Shown here one piece after another: positions 7,488 through 14,353 of a DNA stretch of 15,501 nucleotides. Every line of letters begins with the position of its first letter. Positions within the stretch are counted from its first letter, which is position 1. The stretch comes from Nitrospinaceae bacterium UBA3496 (GTDB lineage Bacteria > UBA8248): positions 5,660 through 21,160 of the forward strand of contig DFQF01000025.1 in assembly GCA_002377645.1 (NCBI GenBank). The letters run 5' to 3'. The position numbers and the translations under genes were made by a program. The notes beneath the pieces are model-generated. The model saw only the letters and a program-made list of their open reading frames with translations, made no database searches and was not told the DNA's origin.

Positions 7488-8660
7488 ATGAAGATAAGTA
7501 AGTCAATGGAAAATGCACCATGGACAGCGATGTCTCTTTTATTCCTTGCACATTTTGTTGTGGATAGTCAGGTAAGTTTTCTTGCGCCTCTTCTTCCGTA
7601 TCTTAGAGAAAAGTTTCAAATCAGCCTCGCTACGGCTGGTATTTTGATTAGTATTCAAGCCTTTTGCGTTACGGCAAGTCAACCTTTGACTGCCCTGATA
7701 ACGGACAGATTTCCTCATTTGCCTTGGCTTGCTATTGGTTTGATAGGCAGTTCTTTTTTTATAACTGCGATGGGATGGCTTCCCTTATACTCGGCTGTAG
7801 TTATCTCAATTCCTTTAGGTGGCTTCTTAGCTGGTCTTGCACATCCTGATATGGGATCGAGAGCAGGTTCCCTGAGTGACGATCATCGAACTCTAGCAGT
7901 TAGTGTATATGTTTCTGGCGGAAGACTAGGATTTTCAATAGGTCCAATTATAGCGTTATTTATAGTTGATTCATTAGGAATGGAGTTTCTTTGGATTTAT
8001 GTTTTAATAAATATCATTCTAGTTTATGGAATAATGAAAGGATTACCCAAGACATCTGCTATTCAAAATAAAGATAGTACGATTCTTATGGGATTAGGAA
8101 AGGCACTCTTTTCGGCCGGTCTCCCACTTGTAATACTTTTGGGTGTGACTGTTTCTAGAAGTATAGTCACAGTGAATTTGCAAGGCTTGCTTCCCACACT
8201 TTACGTTGAAAGAGGAATTGGTCTTTGGCAAGGGGGAATAGCGAATTCAGTTCTGCTATTTTTTGGAATGTTTGGAGTAATCCTAGGGGGTGTTTTAGCT
8301 GATTTACTAGGGAAAAAGAAACTTATTATTACTGGAATGTTAACTGCTCTTATAGGTTTGGTTGGTTTCCTGATGTCTTCCCCTATAATTGCTCTGATTT
8401 TTCTTTCAATTCTTGGACTAGGAATGTATATGCCGATGGGTGTTAGTATGGCATATGCACAAGAATTCCTCCCCGAACACAGAGGATTTGCAAGTTCTTT
8501 AACATTGGGTGTTTCATGGGGTTTCGCTAGTTTTTCTGTCATTCCTATTACCAACATAGCAGAAAGTATAGGTCTTATGAATGCATTTTGGTTCTTGCCA
8601 CTCGCGCTTATTCTGGCTCTATTTCTTGCTTTTTGCCTCCCAAAAGAGACAGCAAATTAA
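7488..8660 (+). CDS. MFS transporter, fosmidomycin-resistance (Fsr)-like
   Basis: Inner-membrane major facilitator with about 12 helices in 390 aa. It resembles the Fsr branch: Asp26 in the first helix (HFVVDSQVSFLAPLLPYL), SQPLTALITDR (64-74), the GLAHPDMGSRAG block (117-128) matching the family's 'fHP.g...a' motif, and YVSGGRLGFSIGP (141-153), matching 'F..gGn.G.a.GP'. Related proteins act as drug or metabolite exporters; the substrate here is unknown. The chosen ATG 7488 follows a purine-rich AAAGGTAGAG, and a second ATG seven codons in is possible. It is divergent from the SDR gene across 184 bp, and its TAA is only 3 bp from the end of the convergent hydrolase gene. Confidence 0.87.
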   Translation: MKISKSMENAPWTAMSLLFLAHFVVDSQVSFLAPLLPYLREKFQISLATAGILISIQAFCVTASQPLTALITDRFPHLPWLAIGLIGSSFFITAMGWLPLYSAVVISIPLGGFLAGLAHPDMGSRAGSLSDDHRTLAVSVYVSGGRLGFSIGPIIALFIVDSLGMEFLWIYVLINIILVYGIMKGLPKTSAIQNKDSTILMGLGKALFSAGLPLVILLGVTVSRSIVTVNLQGLLPTLYVERGIGLWQGGIANSVLLFFGMFGVILGGVLADLLGKKKLIITGMLTALIGLVGFLMSSPIIALIFLSILGLGMYMPMGVSMAYAQEFLPEHRGFASSLTLGVSWGFASFSVIPITNIAESIGLMNAFWFLPLALILALFLAFCLPKETAN

Positions 8661-8663
8661 TTT

Positions 8664-9539
8664 TTATAATGCATATCTATTCAGAAATTTATCTAAAATC
8701 TCTTCGTATTTCTTTGAATCTGCAACCATAGGGAAGTGACCACTCTTCTTTAGTGTTTTTATGACAGAGCCCTTTGGAAGTAATGCTTTGAGTTTTCTTA
8801 CTTCCTGTGGAGTATTTCTTTTGGTCTTGCCACCTCTTAAAATTAGAACTGGACATCGTACTAATGGAGCAATTGGGAAAGGATCATAATCGCTTTTTTT
8901 TGATGCTTGGAAAGTTCGCAATTTAAAAAACCAGTTTTTATCAAATGGCATTCTACAAGGTCCATTTAAATCATTATAAAGAAGAAGATCTTTTACGAAT
9001 TGTAAGGATTCTTTTTTTGGCCAGTCACCGTTCTCCGATTTTGAAAAATATTCAATGGCACTTTTTAAATTTTTGAATGAGTTTGGTTGTTCGTAGTTTT
9101 CTTTTAGACCTTTAGCTCTTACTTCTAAAGGTCTTGAAGGGACGTCTACTAATACTACACAACTAATTCTTTTGGGAATCATTGTTGCAAGATGAAGAAC
9201 ATGTGCAGCTCCAAAGGAGTGTCCAAACAAGGCGAAGCGGTCTAATTTAAGTTTATTAGCTAAATTAAGAGCGTCCTTTGCAAAGGACTTTGAAGAAAAT
9301 GGATGCCTTGGTGAACCAGCGTCACTAAAACCATATCCCCTCTGATCGGGACAAATAAAATGCCATTCTTTCAGTTTTTCTGCTGTAGAATTCCACATTC
9401 CAGATTGCATTCTAGAACCATGTAAGGCCAGTATTGGAAATCTTTTTAATTTCTGTTTTGGTTTCCACTCTTTTATGTACATAAGAAAATTTGAGATGAA
9501 GTGAAAGGATTCTTTACATCTTTGATTTTGATTTTTCAT
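8664..9539 (-). CDS. alpha/beta hydrolase fold protein
   Basis: Cytosolic serine hydrolase or C-C hydrolase-like enzyme, 291 aa. Seen are LHGSRMQSGMW (39-49, oxyanion HG), CPDQRGYGFSD (63-73), nucleophile Ser108 in GHSFGA, and His268 in SGHFPMV. The usual 'G..D' acid after strand 7 is replaced by RGGKTKRNTP, so the acid may be Asp132 in VDVPS, as in some family members. The ATG at 9539 is supported by TTGGAG 7 nt upstream; a downstream Met20 (MYIKEW) would give a more typical N-terminus and remains possible. It is divergent from the AhpD-like gene and converges on the MFS gene. The substrate is not predictable. Confidence 0.83.
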   Translation of the reverse strand: MKNQNQRCKESFHFISNFLMYIKEWKPKQKLKRFPILALHGSRMQSGMWNSTAEKLKEWHFICPDQRGYGFSDAGSPRHPFSSKSFAKDALNLANKLKLDRFALFGHSFGAAHVLHLATMIPKRISCVVLVDVPSRPLEVRAKGLKENYEQPNSFKNLKSAIEYFSKSENGDWPKKESLQFVKDLLLYNDLNGPCRMPFDKNWFFKLRTFQASKKSDYDPFPIAPLVRCPVLILRGGKTKRNTPQEVRKLKALLPKGSVIKTLKKSGHFPMVADSKKYEEILDKFLNRYAL

Positions 9540-9604
9540 ATAAACTCCAATTTTTAGTTTCGAAGATTTTTTTTTTTTTACATGATATCTTGTATTAAAT
9601 TTTT

Positions 9605-9632
9605 TTTACACAATTTAAAATATAAATCTAAT
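9605..9632 (+). promoter_or_regulatory. Candidate sigma-70-type promoter for the AhpD-like gene
   Basis: TTTACA (9605-9610) and TCTAAT (9627-9632) each match the -35 and -10 consensus at five of six bases and are 16 bp apart. The start codon at 9667 is 35 bp beyond the -10, leaving room for the strong ribosome site AAAGGGAGGG (9654-9663). The region is very AT-rich, so chance matches are common. Confidence 0.35.
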
Positions 9633-9666
9633 TTTTGTTTGCTCAATTTTTTGAAAGGGAGGGAAA

Positions 9667-10248
9667 ATGGGGAGAATAAGTGCTTTAAACGATGAAGCAA
9701 AAGGGGGTCATGAAGATAGTTTCAAGGTTTCTCGAAAACGTTGGGGCAGTGTTCCTAATTTTTACAGGACTCTCGCACATTCCCCTAAAGCTCTTCATCA
9801 TATTATGGAACTTTCTTATGAACTTAGAAAGAGGTGGAGAGAAGACCCTGAAAGACTCAGACTCATGCAACTCGCAATTGTGAAACCTTCAATGATGAAT
9901 CAGTGTTTAATATGAACAACTCATAATCAGGAGCTTGGTCAAGCTGCTGGATTAGAAGAAAAACATTTCAACGAACTTGTTGGAAATTGGAGTGATAGTG
10001 AATTATATGACGATCGAGAAAAAGCGGTTATTGGATGGGCTGAGTCTTTAACGGAAAATACTGCTCGAGATGACGATAACGCATTTTCAGAATTGAAAAA
10101 ACATTTTAATGAACAAGATATTGTAGAACTCACTTTATTTACCTGTTTGTTTAATGCCTGGAATCGTTTGCAGGATGGATTTCAGAATGATTTAGAACCA
10201 CCAGAAGGTCGTATTGAATGGACTCCAGACTGGCAAGAATCTTCTTAA
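9667..10248 (+). CDS. AhpD/CMD-family protein with in-frame TGA, predicted selenoprotein (CxxU, Sec83)
   Basis: AhpD/carboxymuconolactone-decarboxylase-like fold; members of the peroxidase-related branch use a CxxC centre to reduce peroxides or partner proteins. Read through the TGA at 9913-9915, one frame gives 193 residues. The centre is Cys80-Leu-Ile-Sec83-Thr-Thr-His86, matching the family's N.C.yC..H with Sec as the second Cys. The rest continues as HNQELGQAAGL and helices ending in the family's 'ivel......n..nR' (DIVELTLFTCLFNAWNRL), up to TAA at 10246-10248. A SECIS-like hairpin follows the TGA. The conserved acidic residue 12 positions before the first Cys (E-x11-C in AhpD) is Gln68 here. 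The ATG is firm, with AAAGGGAGGG just upstream. The amidase follows by 22 bp. A caller ending at the TGA would report a meaningless 82-aa fragment. Confidence 0.87.
9927..9950 (+). promoter_or_regulatory. Predicted bacterial SECIS element of the AhpD-like gene
   Basis: AGCTT (9932-9936) pairs perfectly with AAGCT (9941-9945) around the loop GGTC. Beyond a G-G mismatch the stem continues with CAG (9928-9930) against CTG (9947-9949), plus a T-G wobble. The loop GGTC matches the GGUC in the loop of the E. coli formate dehydrogenase SECIS and starts 21 nt after the TGA, within the known bacterial range. The hairpin is inside the reading frame. Confidence 0.78.
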
Positions 10249-10270
10249 AAAATTATTATAGGAGACTTAT

Positions 10271-11626
10271 ATGACCTTGGAAAAGTATCGTCCTCTAGAA
10301 AATTCTCTGCTTACATTTCATGATTATATTCCTCGTTTTCTTAATGGAACTGACAATCCCAGAGAGTATCTTGAAAGATGTCTTGCTCAAATTGAACTTT
10401 TGGAGCCTAAAGTTAAAGCTTTTGTCGTTATGAATATAGATTCAGCTAGAAAAACTGCAGATGCATCCACTCAAAGGTATCAAGCCGGGAAGCCCCTCTC
10501 GGTTGTAGACGGTATGCCCTTTGGAGTTAAGGATCTATATGAAACAATAGATATGAAGACCCAAATGAATAGTCCTGTTTATAAGGATTGGCACGGTATT
10601 AGAGACAGTGCCCATGCATTTTCGCTAAGACAGGGTGGTGCTATTATTCTTGGTAAAACTTCAACCACAGAATTTGGTATGGCTACTCCACCTCCAACGA
10701 GAAATCCTTATAATTACAATAAAACTGCTGGTGGTTCTTCAAGCGGAAGTTCCGCGGCTGTGGGAGCGTCAATGATTCCTGCTGCTTCTGGAAGTCAAGT
10801 TAGAGGTTCTATAGTTCGACCGGCAGGATATTGTGCAAATTTTGCTTTGAAACCAACTTTTGGTGCGATTAATAGGGGAGGCGGGCACTCATTGGCTCCT
10901 AGTCAAAGCGTTCTAGGTGTACATGCTGGTTCGCTTGAAGACTGTTGGTCTACAGCTTTTTACATATCTTCTCATGCAGGAGGAGACGCGGGTTGTCCTG
11001 GCTTATATGGAAATCCAACGATTTCAGAATCAAAAAATCCGGGTACTATTATTCGTCTCGATTCTCTTGGATGGGATACGACAACTGATTCAACCAAAGA
11101 GGCTTTTGAAGTTTTTTTGGAGAAACTGATTGATAGAGGCGTAGAAATTATTTCAAGAAAGGATGATGATAGGATAAAAAGATTTGAAGAGGCCTTGCGT
11201 GAGATTCCAGAATTTTTATTTCGCATGCTTGGTTATGAATCCCGTTGGCCTTTACAAGATTATCAATTATCTCATCCTGAATCACTTAGCCAAAAAATGT
11301 TGGATTCGTTAGAGTTAGGTTTGTCTGTTTCTGTTGAGGACTATCGGTCGATTCTCAAACAACGTCAACAACTACGTGATATTCAAGTATCTCTAAAAGG
11401 AATTGCAGGTTCATTTTTACTTTTATGTTCCTGCGATCCTCCTCCTGATTATCCATATATAGGTGATCCAGTGTATGGTGACGTTTCATCGACTCTTGGA
11501 GCTCCAGCGTTTTCACTTCCATTCCTTGAAGTAGATAGTTTGCCTGTAGGTATTCAGTATATGGGATATCCTGGAGATGACTATCAATTGGCGTGCAATT
11601 CTAAATGGATGACAGAAATTCACTAA
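10271..11626 (+). CDS. Amidase-signature family hydrolase
   Basis: Cytosolic Ser-cisSer-Lys amide hydrolase, 451 aa. The catalytic set is Lys87 (GMPFGVKDLYET), cis-Ser156 (GGSSSGSSAAVG) and nucleophile Ser180 (VRGSIVRPA), with the family's 24-residue spacing between the two Ser. The downstream ALKPTFGAINRGG and SLPVGIQYMG blocks are typical. One oddity is that the oxyanion loop, normally G-G-S, is Arg178-Gly-Ser. AGGAG lies 7 nt before the ATG and the gene starts 22 bp after the AhpD-like Sec gene, so the two are probably one transcript. The stop lies inside a terminator hairpin. The substrate could be an aliphatic or aryl amide; it is not one of the GatA type, since no gatB/gatC is nearby. 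Confidence 0.9.
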   Translation: MTLEKYRPLENSLLTFHDYIPRFLNGTDNPREYLERCLAQIELLEPKVKAFVVMNIDSARKTADASTQRYQAGKPLSVVDGMPFGVKDLYETIDMKTQMNSPVYKDWHGIRDSAHAFSLRQGGAIILGKTSTTEFGMATPPPTRNPYNYNKTAGGSSSGSSAAVGASMIPAASGSQVRGSIVRPAGYCANFALKPTFGAINRGGGHSLAPSQSVLGVHAGSLEDCWSTAFYISSHAGGDAGCPGLYGNPTISESKNPGTIIRLDSLGWDTTTDSTKEAFEVFLEKLIDRGVEIISRKDDDRIKRFEEALREIPEFLFRMLGYESRWPLQDYQLSHPESLSQKMLDSLELGLSVSVEDYRSILKQRQQLRDIQVSLKGIAGSFLLLCSCDPPPDYPYIGDPVYGDVSSTLGAPAFSLPFLEVDSLPVGIQYMGYPGDDYQLACNSKWMTEIH

Positions 11627-11650
11627 TTCCTTGCTTTAGTGAACTTTTTT
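11619..11650 (+). terminator. Rho-independent terminator spanning both convergent stop codons
   Basis: TTCACTAA (11619-11626) pairs fully with TTAGTGAA (11636-11643) over a 9-nt loop, and six T residues follow (11645-11650). The left arm ends with the amidase TAA and the right arm begins with the reverse-strand TAA of the convergent membrane protein gene. On the minus strand the T-run is poorer (TTTCTG), so it should work best for the plus strand. Confidence 0.68.
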
Positions 11651-12010
11651 GATTTTGGAAGGTGCACTGATTGGGTTTTTTTGTTCATATTTTATTCTTG
11701 GATTTTCTGACAAAATAAAAATAGAGGATAAAATCATAACCATCCCAATAACGACCGTTACAACACCCGGACCAAACATTTTTTTCTTTGATTTGCTATT
11801 TTTTTTTACTTCTAATGAAGCTTTATAAGATATATAAATTCCACACAAAATTAGGAAACTACCCAATATGAAAGTGGATATTTTAAGAACTCCTGGTTCC
11901 TGTGCAAAATAGAGGAACATATAGACTTCTTCTTCATGGTGGGCAAACGAAGTGGAGTAAGAAAACAGAATGCTAGATATAAATGCCACGAACAGAAGTA
12001 TAGATTTCAA
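11636..12010 (-). CDS. Small membrane protein with signal peptide (hypothetical)
   Basis: I do not recognise a family. The 124 residues show an N-terminal signal-like helix (1-23, likely cleaved after SFA), a His/Glu-rich start of the mature part (HHEEE), two membrane helices (about 43-66 and 81-101) separated by a very basic loop (KKNSKSKKK), and a basic tail. The basic loop suggests that loop is cytoplasmic. The start is TTG at 12010 with TTGGGG upstream. It follows the Sel1/EF-hand gene by 58 bp on the same strand and may be co-transcribed. The HHEEE stretch could bind metal, but that is speculation. Confidence 0.7.
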   Translation of the reverse strand: MKSILLFVAFISSILFSYSTSFAHHEEEVYMFLYFAQEPGVLKISTFILGSFLILCGIYISYKASLEVKKNSKSKKKMFGPGVVTVVIGMVMILSSIFILSENPRIKYEQKNPISAPSKIKKVH

Positions 12011-12068
12011 GATAGCCCCAACTTTTTTAAAGCACTCCCTGTGTCGTTCAAAAATTACAATGAAGTGA

Positions 12069-13115
12069 CTATTTCAGTTTTTCTAACATCTCAAAGAATT
12101 TTTGTAATTCTTTAAATTCTTTCATCAGAGGTGCCAATTCTGAAGGAGTTAAGCTTTTATAGTCTTTTATTAGTTTAATCAGGTTGCGAGCAAGGAGTAT
12201 TTGTTCTTTTGATTTTAAATCATAGGTTGCTTCAGACTTGTCTAAAGAACGATTTCCATTAAAATCGTAGTTTAAGAATACAAATTCAGTTGCTAGGGGC
12301 ATAAATATCTGCAAAATCCCATCTATAGAAGGCATTACAGATTTTGGAATGCCTTTTTTCCCTAGCAATTTTTTTTCTGAAATTTCAAGTAAAAACCATT
12401 TTATAGCAAGGCGATATGATCTAGTAATTTCTGCTTTTGAAAGTTTGCCGTCTTTTGAAACATCAGCAATATCCCAAAAACTATCATAACATTTTGATGA
12501 CCAATTCTTACTTCCCCAGCTTCCTTTCTCATATTTTAAAATCAACGCCTCACAATCGGCAGATGCCTTAAGTATTTTTTGTCCGTAAATTTTTGCGTCA
12601 TATATTGCGATTTTATTATATGCATCAAGCCAGTTTTGAATCCTGTTTTTTTGTGTATTTTGAGTTTTGATATTTTTTCTTTTTAGATTCCTCCTAGCGG
12701 AATCAATAGCAAGAGTTTCTTGCCTTATTGTTGATTCTGCATCTTGATATTTTTTAAACCATTTTGAGGATTCTAAAGGGTTTTTATCTACTCCAATTCC
12801 TTTTGCATACATGAAGGATAAATTCTTGTATGCTTTTTTGTTTCCAGCGTTAGCAGAAAATTTAAACCAAATTAGAGCTTTTTTAGGATTTTTAGAAGTA
12901 CCCTTTCCATTAAGATATAGTTCTCCGAGTGCATTTTGTGATTTTGGGTCGCCTTTGGAAGCACCTTCAAGGAATTTGTTAAATGCTGATTTGAAGTTTC
13001 CACGAGAAATTTCTCTTTGACCTTCTTTATAACTTGCGTCAACTAAACTAGTAAAAGTAATAAGTGATAAAAATAAAAATGATGAAACAAAAATTCTCAA
13101 TAAAAAAGTTTTCAT
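12069..13115 (-). CDS. Secreted Sel1-repeat protein with EF-hand calcium motifs
   Basis: Exported 348-aa protein. A signal peptide spans residues 1-27 (cleavage likely after VDA). A TPR-like helix pair and two Sel1-like repeats follow (about 35-125; ALGELYLNGKGTSKNPKKAL and NLSFMYAKGIGVDKNPLESS). After a charged linker come two EF-hand loops. The first is D218-x-S220-x-D222-G-x-L-x3-E229, a complete ligand set. The second is D284-x-N286-x-N288-R-x-L-x3-E295, with Arg in place of the usual Gly. Sel1 repeats usually mediate protein contacts and EF-hands bind Ca2+, so a calcium-responsive envelope scaffold is plausible (inference). GAGGG stands 4 nt before the ATG. The acyl-CoA dehydrogenase gene ends 17 bp upstream. 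Confidence 0.82.
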   Translation of the reverse strand: MKTFLLRIFVSSFLFLSLITFTSLVDASYKEGQREISRGNFKSAFNKFLEGASKGDPKSQNALGELYLNGKGTSKNPKKALIWFKFSANAGNKKAYKNLSFMYAKGIGVDKNPLESSKWFKKYQDAESTIRQETLAIDSARRNLKRKNIKTQNTQKNRIQNWLDAYNKIAIYDAKIYGQKILKASADCEALILKYEKGSWGSKNWSSKCYDSFWDIADVSKDGKLSKAEITRSYRLAIKWFLLEISEKKLLGKKGIPKSVMPSIDGILQIFMPLATEFVFLNYDFNGNRSLDKSEATYDLKSKEQILLARNLIKLIKDYKSLTPSELAPLMKEFKELQKFFEMLEKLK

Positions 13116-13132
13116 TTTACCCTCAGAAAATT

Positions 13133-14326
13133 CTAATTAGTGAGGAGTCCGGTTATATTCGAACTCATTTTTATTCTGAAAATATGATTGTTTCCTGCTC
13201 CATGGAGAAAAGAAATGACATCCCTTAAATATTTTTCAACAGGACACTCTTTCATGTAACCCATACCTCCATGTACTTCTATTGCGAGTTTGCACACTTC
13301 ATAGGAAGCTTCAGAACAGAAGACTTTTGCTAGCCAAGCAAATTTGGGATCATATACTTCTGCGTAGTCAACATTCCAAGAAGCACGCCAAAGAACAGAA
13401 CGTGCAGATTCGATTCGTGTATACATTTCTCCAATCATTTGTGCTACTGCTTGATGTTGAGCTATTGGTTTCCCGCCTTGAATTCTCTCTTGTGAAAATT
13501 TTACAGCTTCTTCGAAAGCGGCTCTGCCTGTTCCAAGGACTGTTGCACCATAACCACCTCTTCCTCTAGCTATTCTGGATACTCTGAGAGATTCTGCACC
13601 GTTTTCTTCTCCTAGAAGATTTTCTTCAGGTACTTGAGCATTATTGAAGACAAGAGTTCCATTACTTAGGAGTCTCCTTCCCATTTTGTCATGGATTCTT
13701 CCGATTTCTAAACCTGGAGTGTCATGCGGTACTAAAAAAGCAGTAATCCCTTTTAGCCCTCCTTGCGATTTGTTTGTCCTGGCATAAGTGACATAGAGTT
13801 TTGCGGTTCCTCCGTTGCTTATATATTGTTTAGTGCCGTTTAACTCATAACTATTACCTTTTTTTACGGCAGACATTTGTACACCTGCACCTGGTTCTGG
13901 ATAAGGAAGAACATGGTCTGTCCCAGCATTAGGTTCTGTCATACAGGTTGCCAAAAGAAATCTATGGTCATTGATAAGTTTTGGAATAAGCCTTTCCTTT
14001 TGTTCATCGTTAGTCCAATTTTCAATAATGGGACTGAATTTCCATGTTTGATCAAAAGTAGCAGCGACGCCTAAATCTCCTGCACCTAATTCTTCGCCAA
14101 CTATTGATAGTGTAAGCATATCAGCCCCGCCGCCACCATTTTCTTCTGATACAGCCAGTGTTCTCAGTCCAATTTTTGATCCTTCTTCTACTACGTCCAT
14201 AGGAATACATTCGGATGGGTCTTGTTTTTGATCAAATTCTTGCGCGATCGGACGAACTCTTTGAGTTGCAAAATCACGCGCCAAAGACTGCAGAGCCTTT
14301 TGTTCTTCCGTTAACTTAAAATCCAT
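13133..14326 (-). CDS. Acyl-CoA dehydrogenase family protein with altered active-site Glu position
   Basis: FAD enzyme of the acyl-CoA dehydrogenase fold, 397 aa, cytosolic. The N-terminal helical domain, the GEELGAGDLG block (77-86), the flavin-contact CMTEPNAGTDH (128-138), the ELNGTKQYISNG strand (161-172) and the C-terminal EVHGGMGYMKECPVEKYLRDV (350-370) are all standard. The motif that normally reads YEGT, with the catalytic Glu, is LHGAGNN here, placing His375 at that position. The alternative Glu position used by long-chain and isovaleryl enzymes also looks occupied by another residue (ARGRGG). It may use a different base, or a non-dehydrogenase chemistry known in some family members. 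AAGGAG lies 7 nt before the ATG; the DapA-like gene ends 27 bp upstream. Confidence 0.88.
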   Translation of the reverse strand: MDFKLTEEQKALQSLARDFATQRVRPIAQEFDQKQDPSECIPMDVVEEGSKIGLRTLAVSEENGGGGADMLTLSIVGEELGAGDLGVAATFDQTWKFSPIIENWTNDEQKERLIPKLINDHRFLLATCMTEPNAGTDHVLPYPEPGAGVQMSAVKKGNSYELNGTKQYISNGGTAKLYVTYARTNKSQGGLKGITAFLVPHDTPGLEIGRIHDKMGRRLLSNGTLVFNNAQVPEENLLGEENGAESLRVSRIARGRGGYGATVLGTGRAAFEEAVKFSQERIQGGKPIAQHQAVAQMIGEMYTRIESARSVLWRASWNVDYAEVYDPKFAWLAKVFCSEASYEVCKLAIEVHGGMGYMKECPVEKYLRDVISFLHGAGNNHIFRIKMSSNITGLLTN

Positions 14327-14353
14327 TCACTTACTCCTTGGGTCTCTAGATTT

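Noticed and set aside
8201..8557. 118-aa minus-strand ORF inside the MFS gene
   Set aside because: Antisense shadow of a clear 12-helix transporter.
3973..9915. Genome-wide reassignment of TGA to Trp or Gly
   Set aside because: Trp is encoded by TGG throughout, Gly by GGN, and TGA still ends the FAH gene at 884. Only the two redox positions carry TGA internally.
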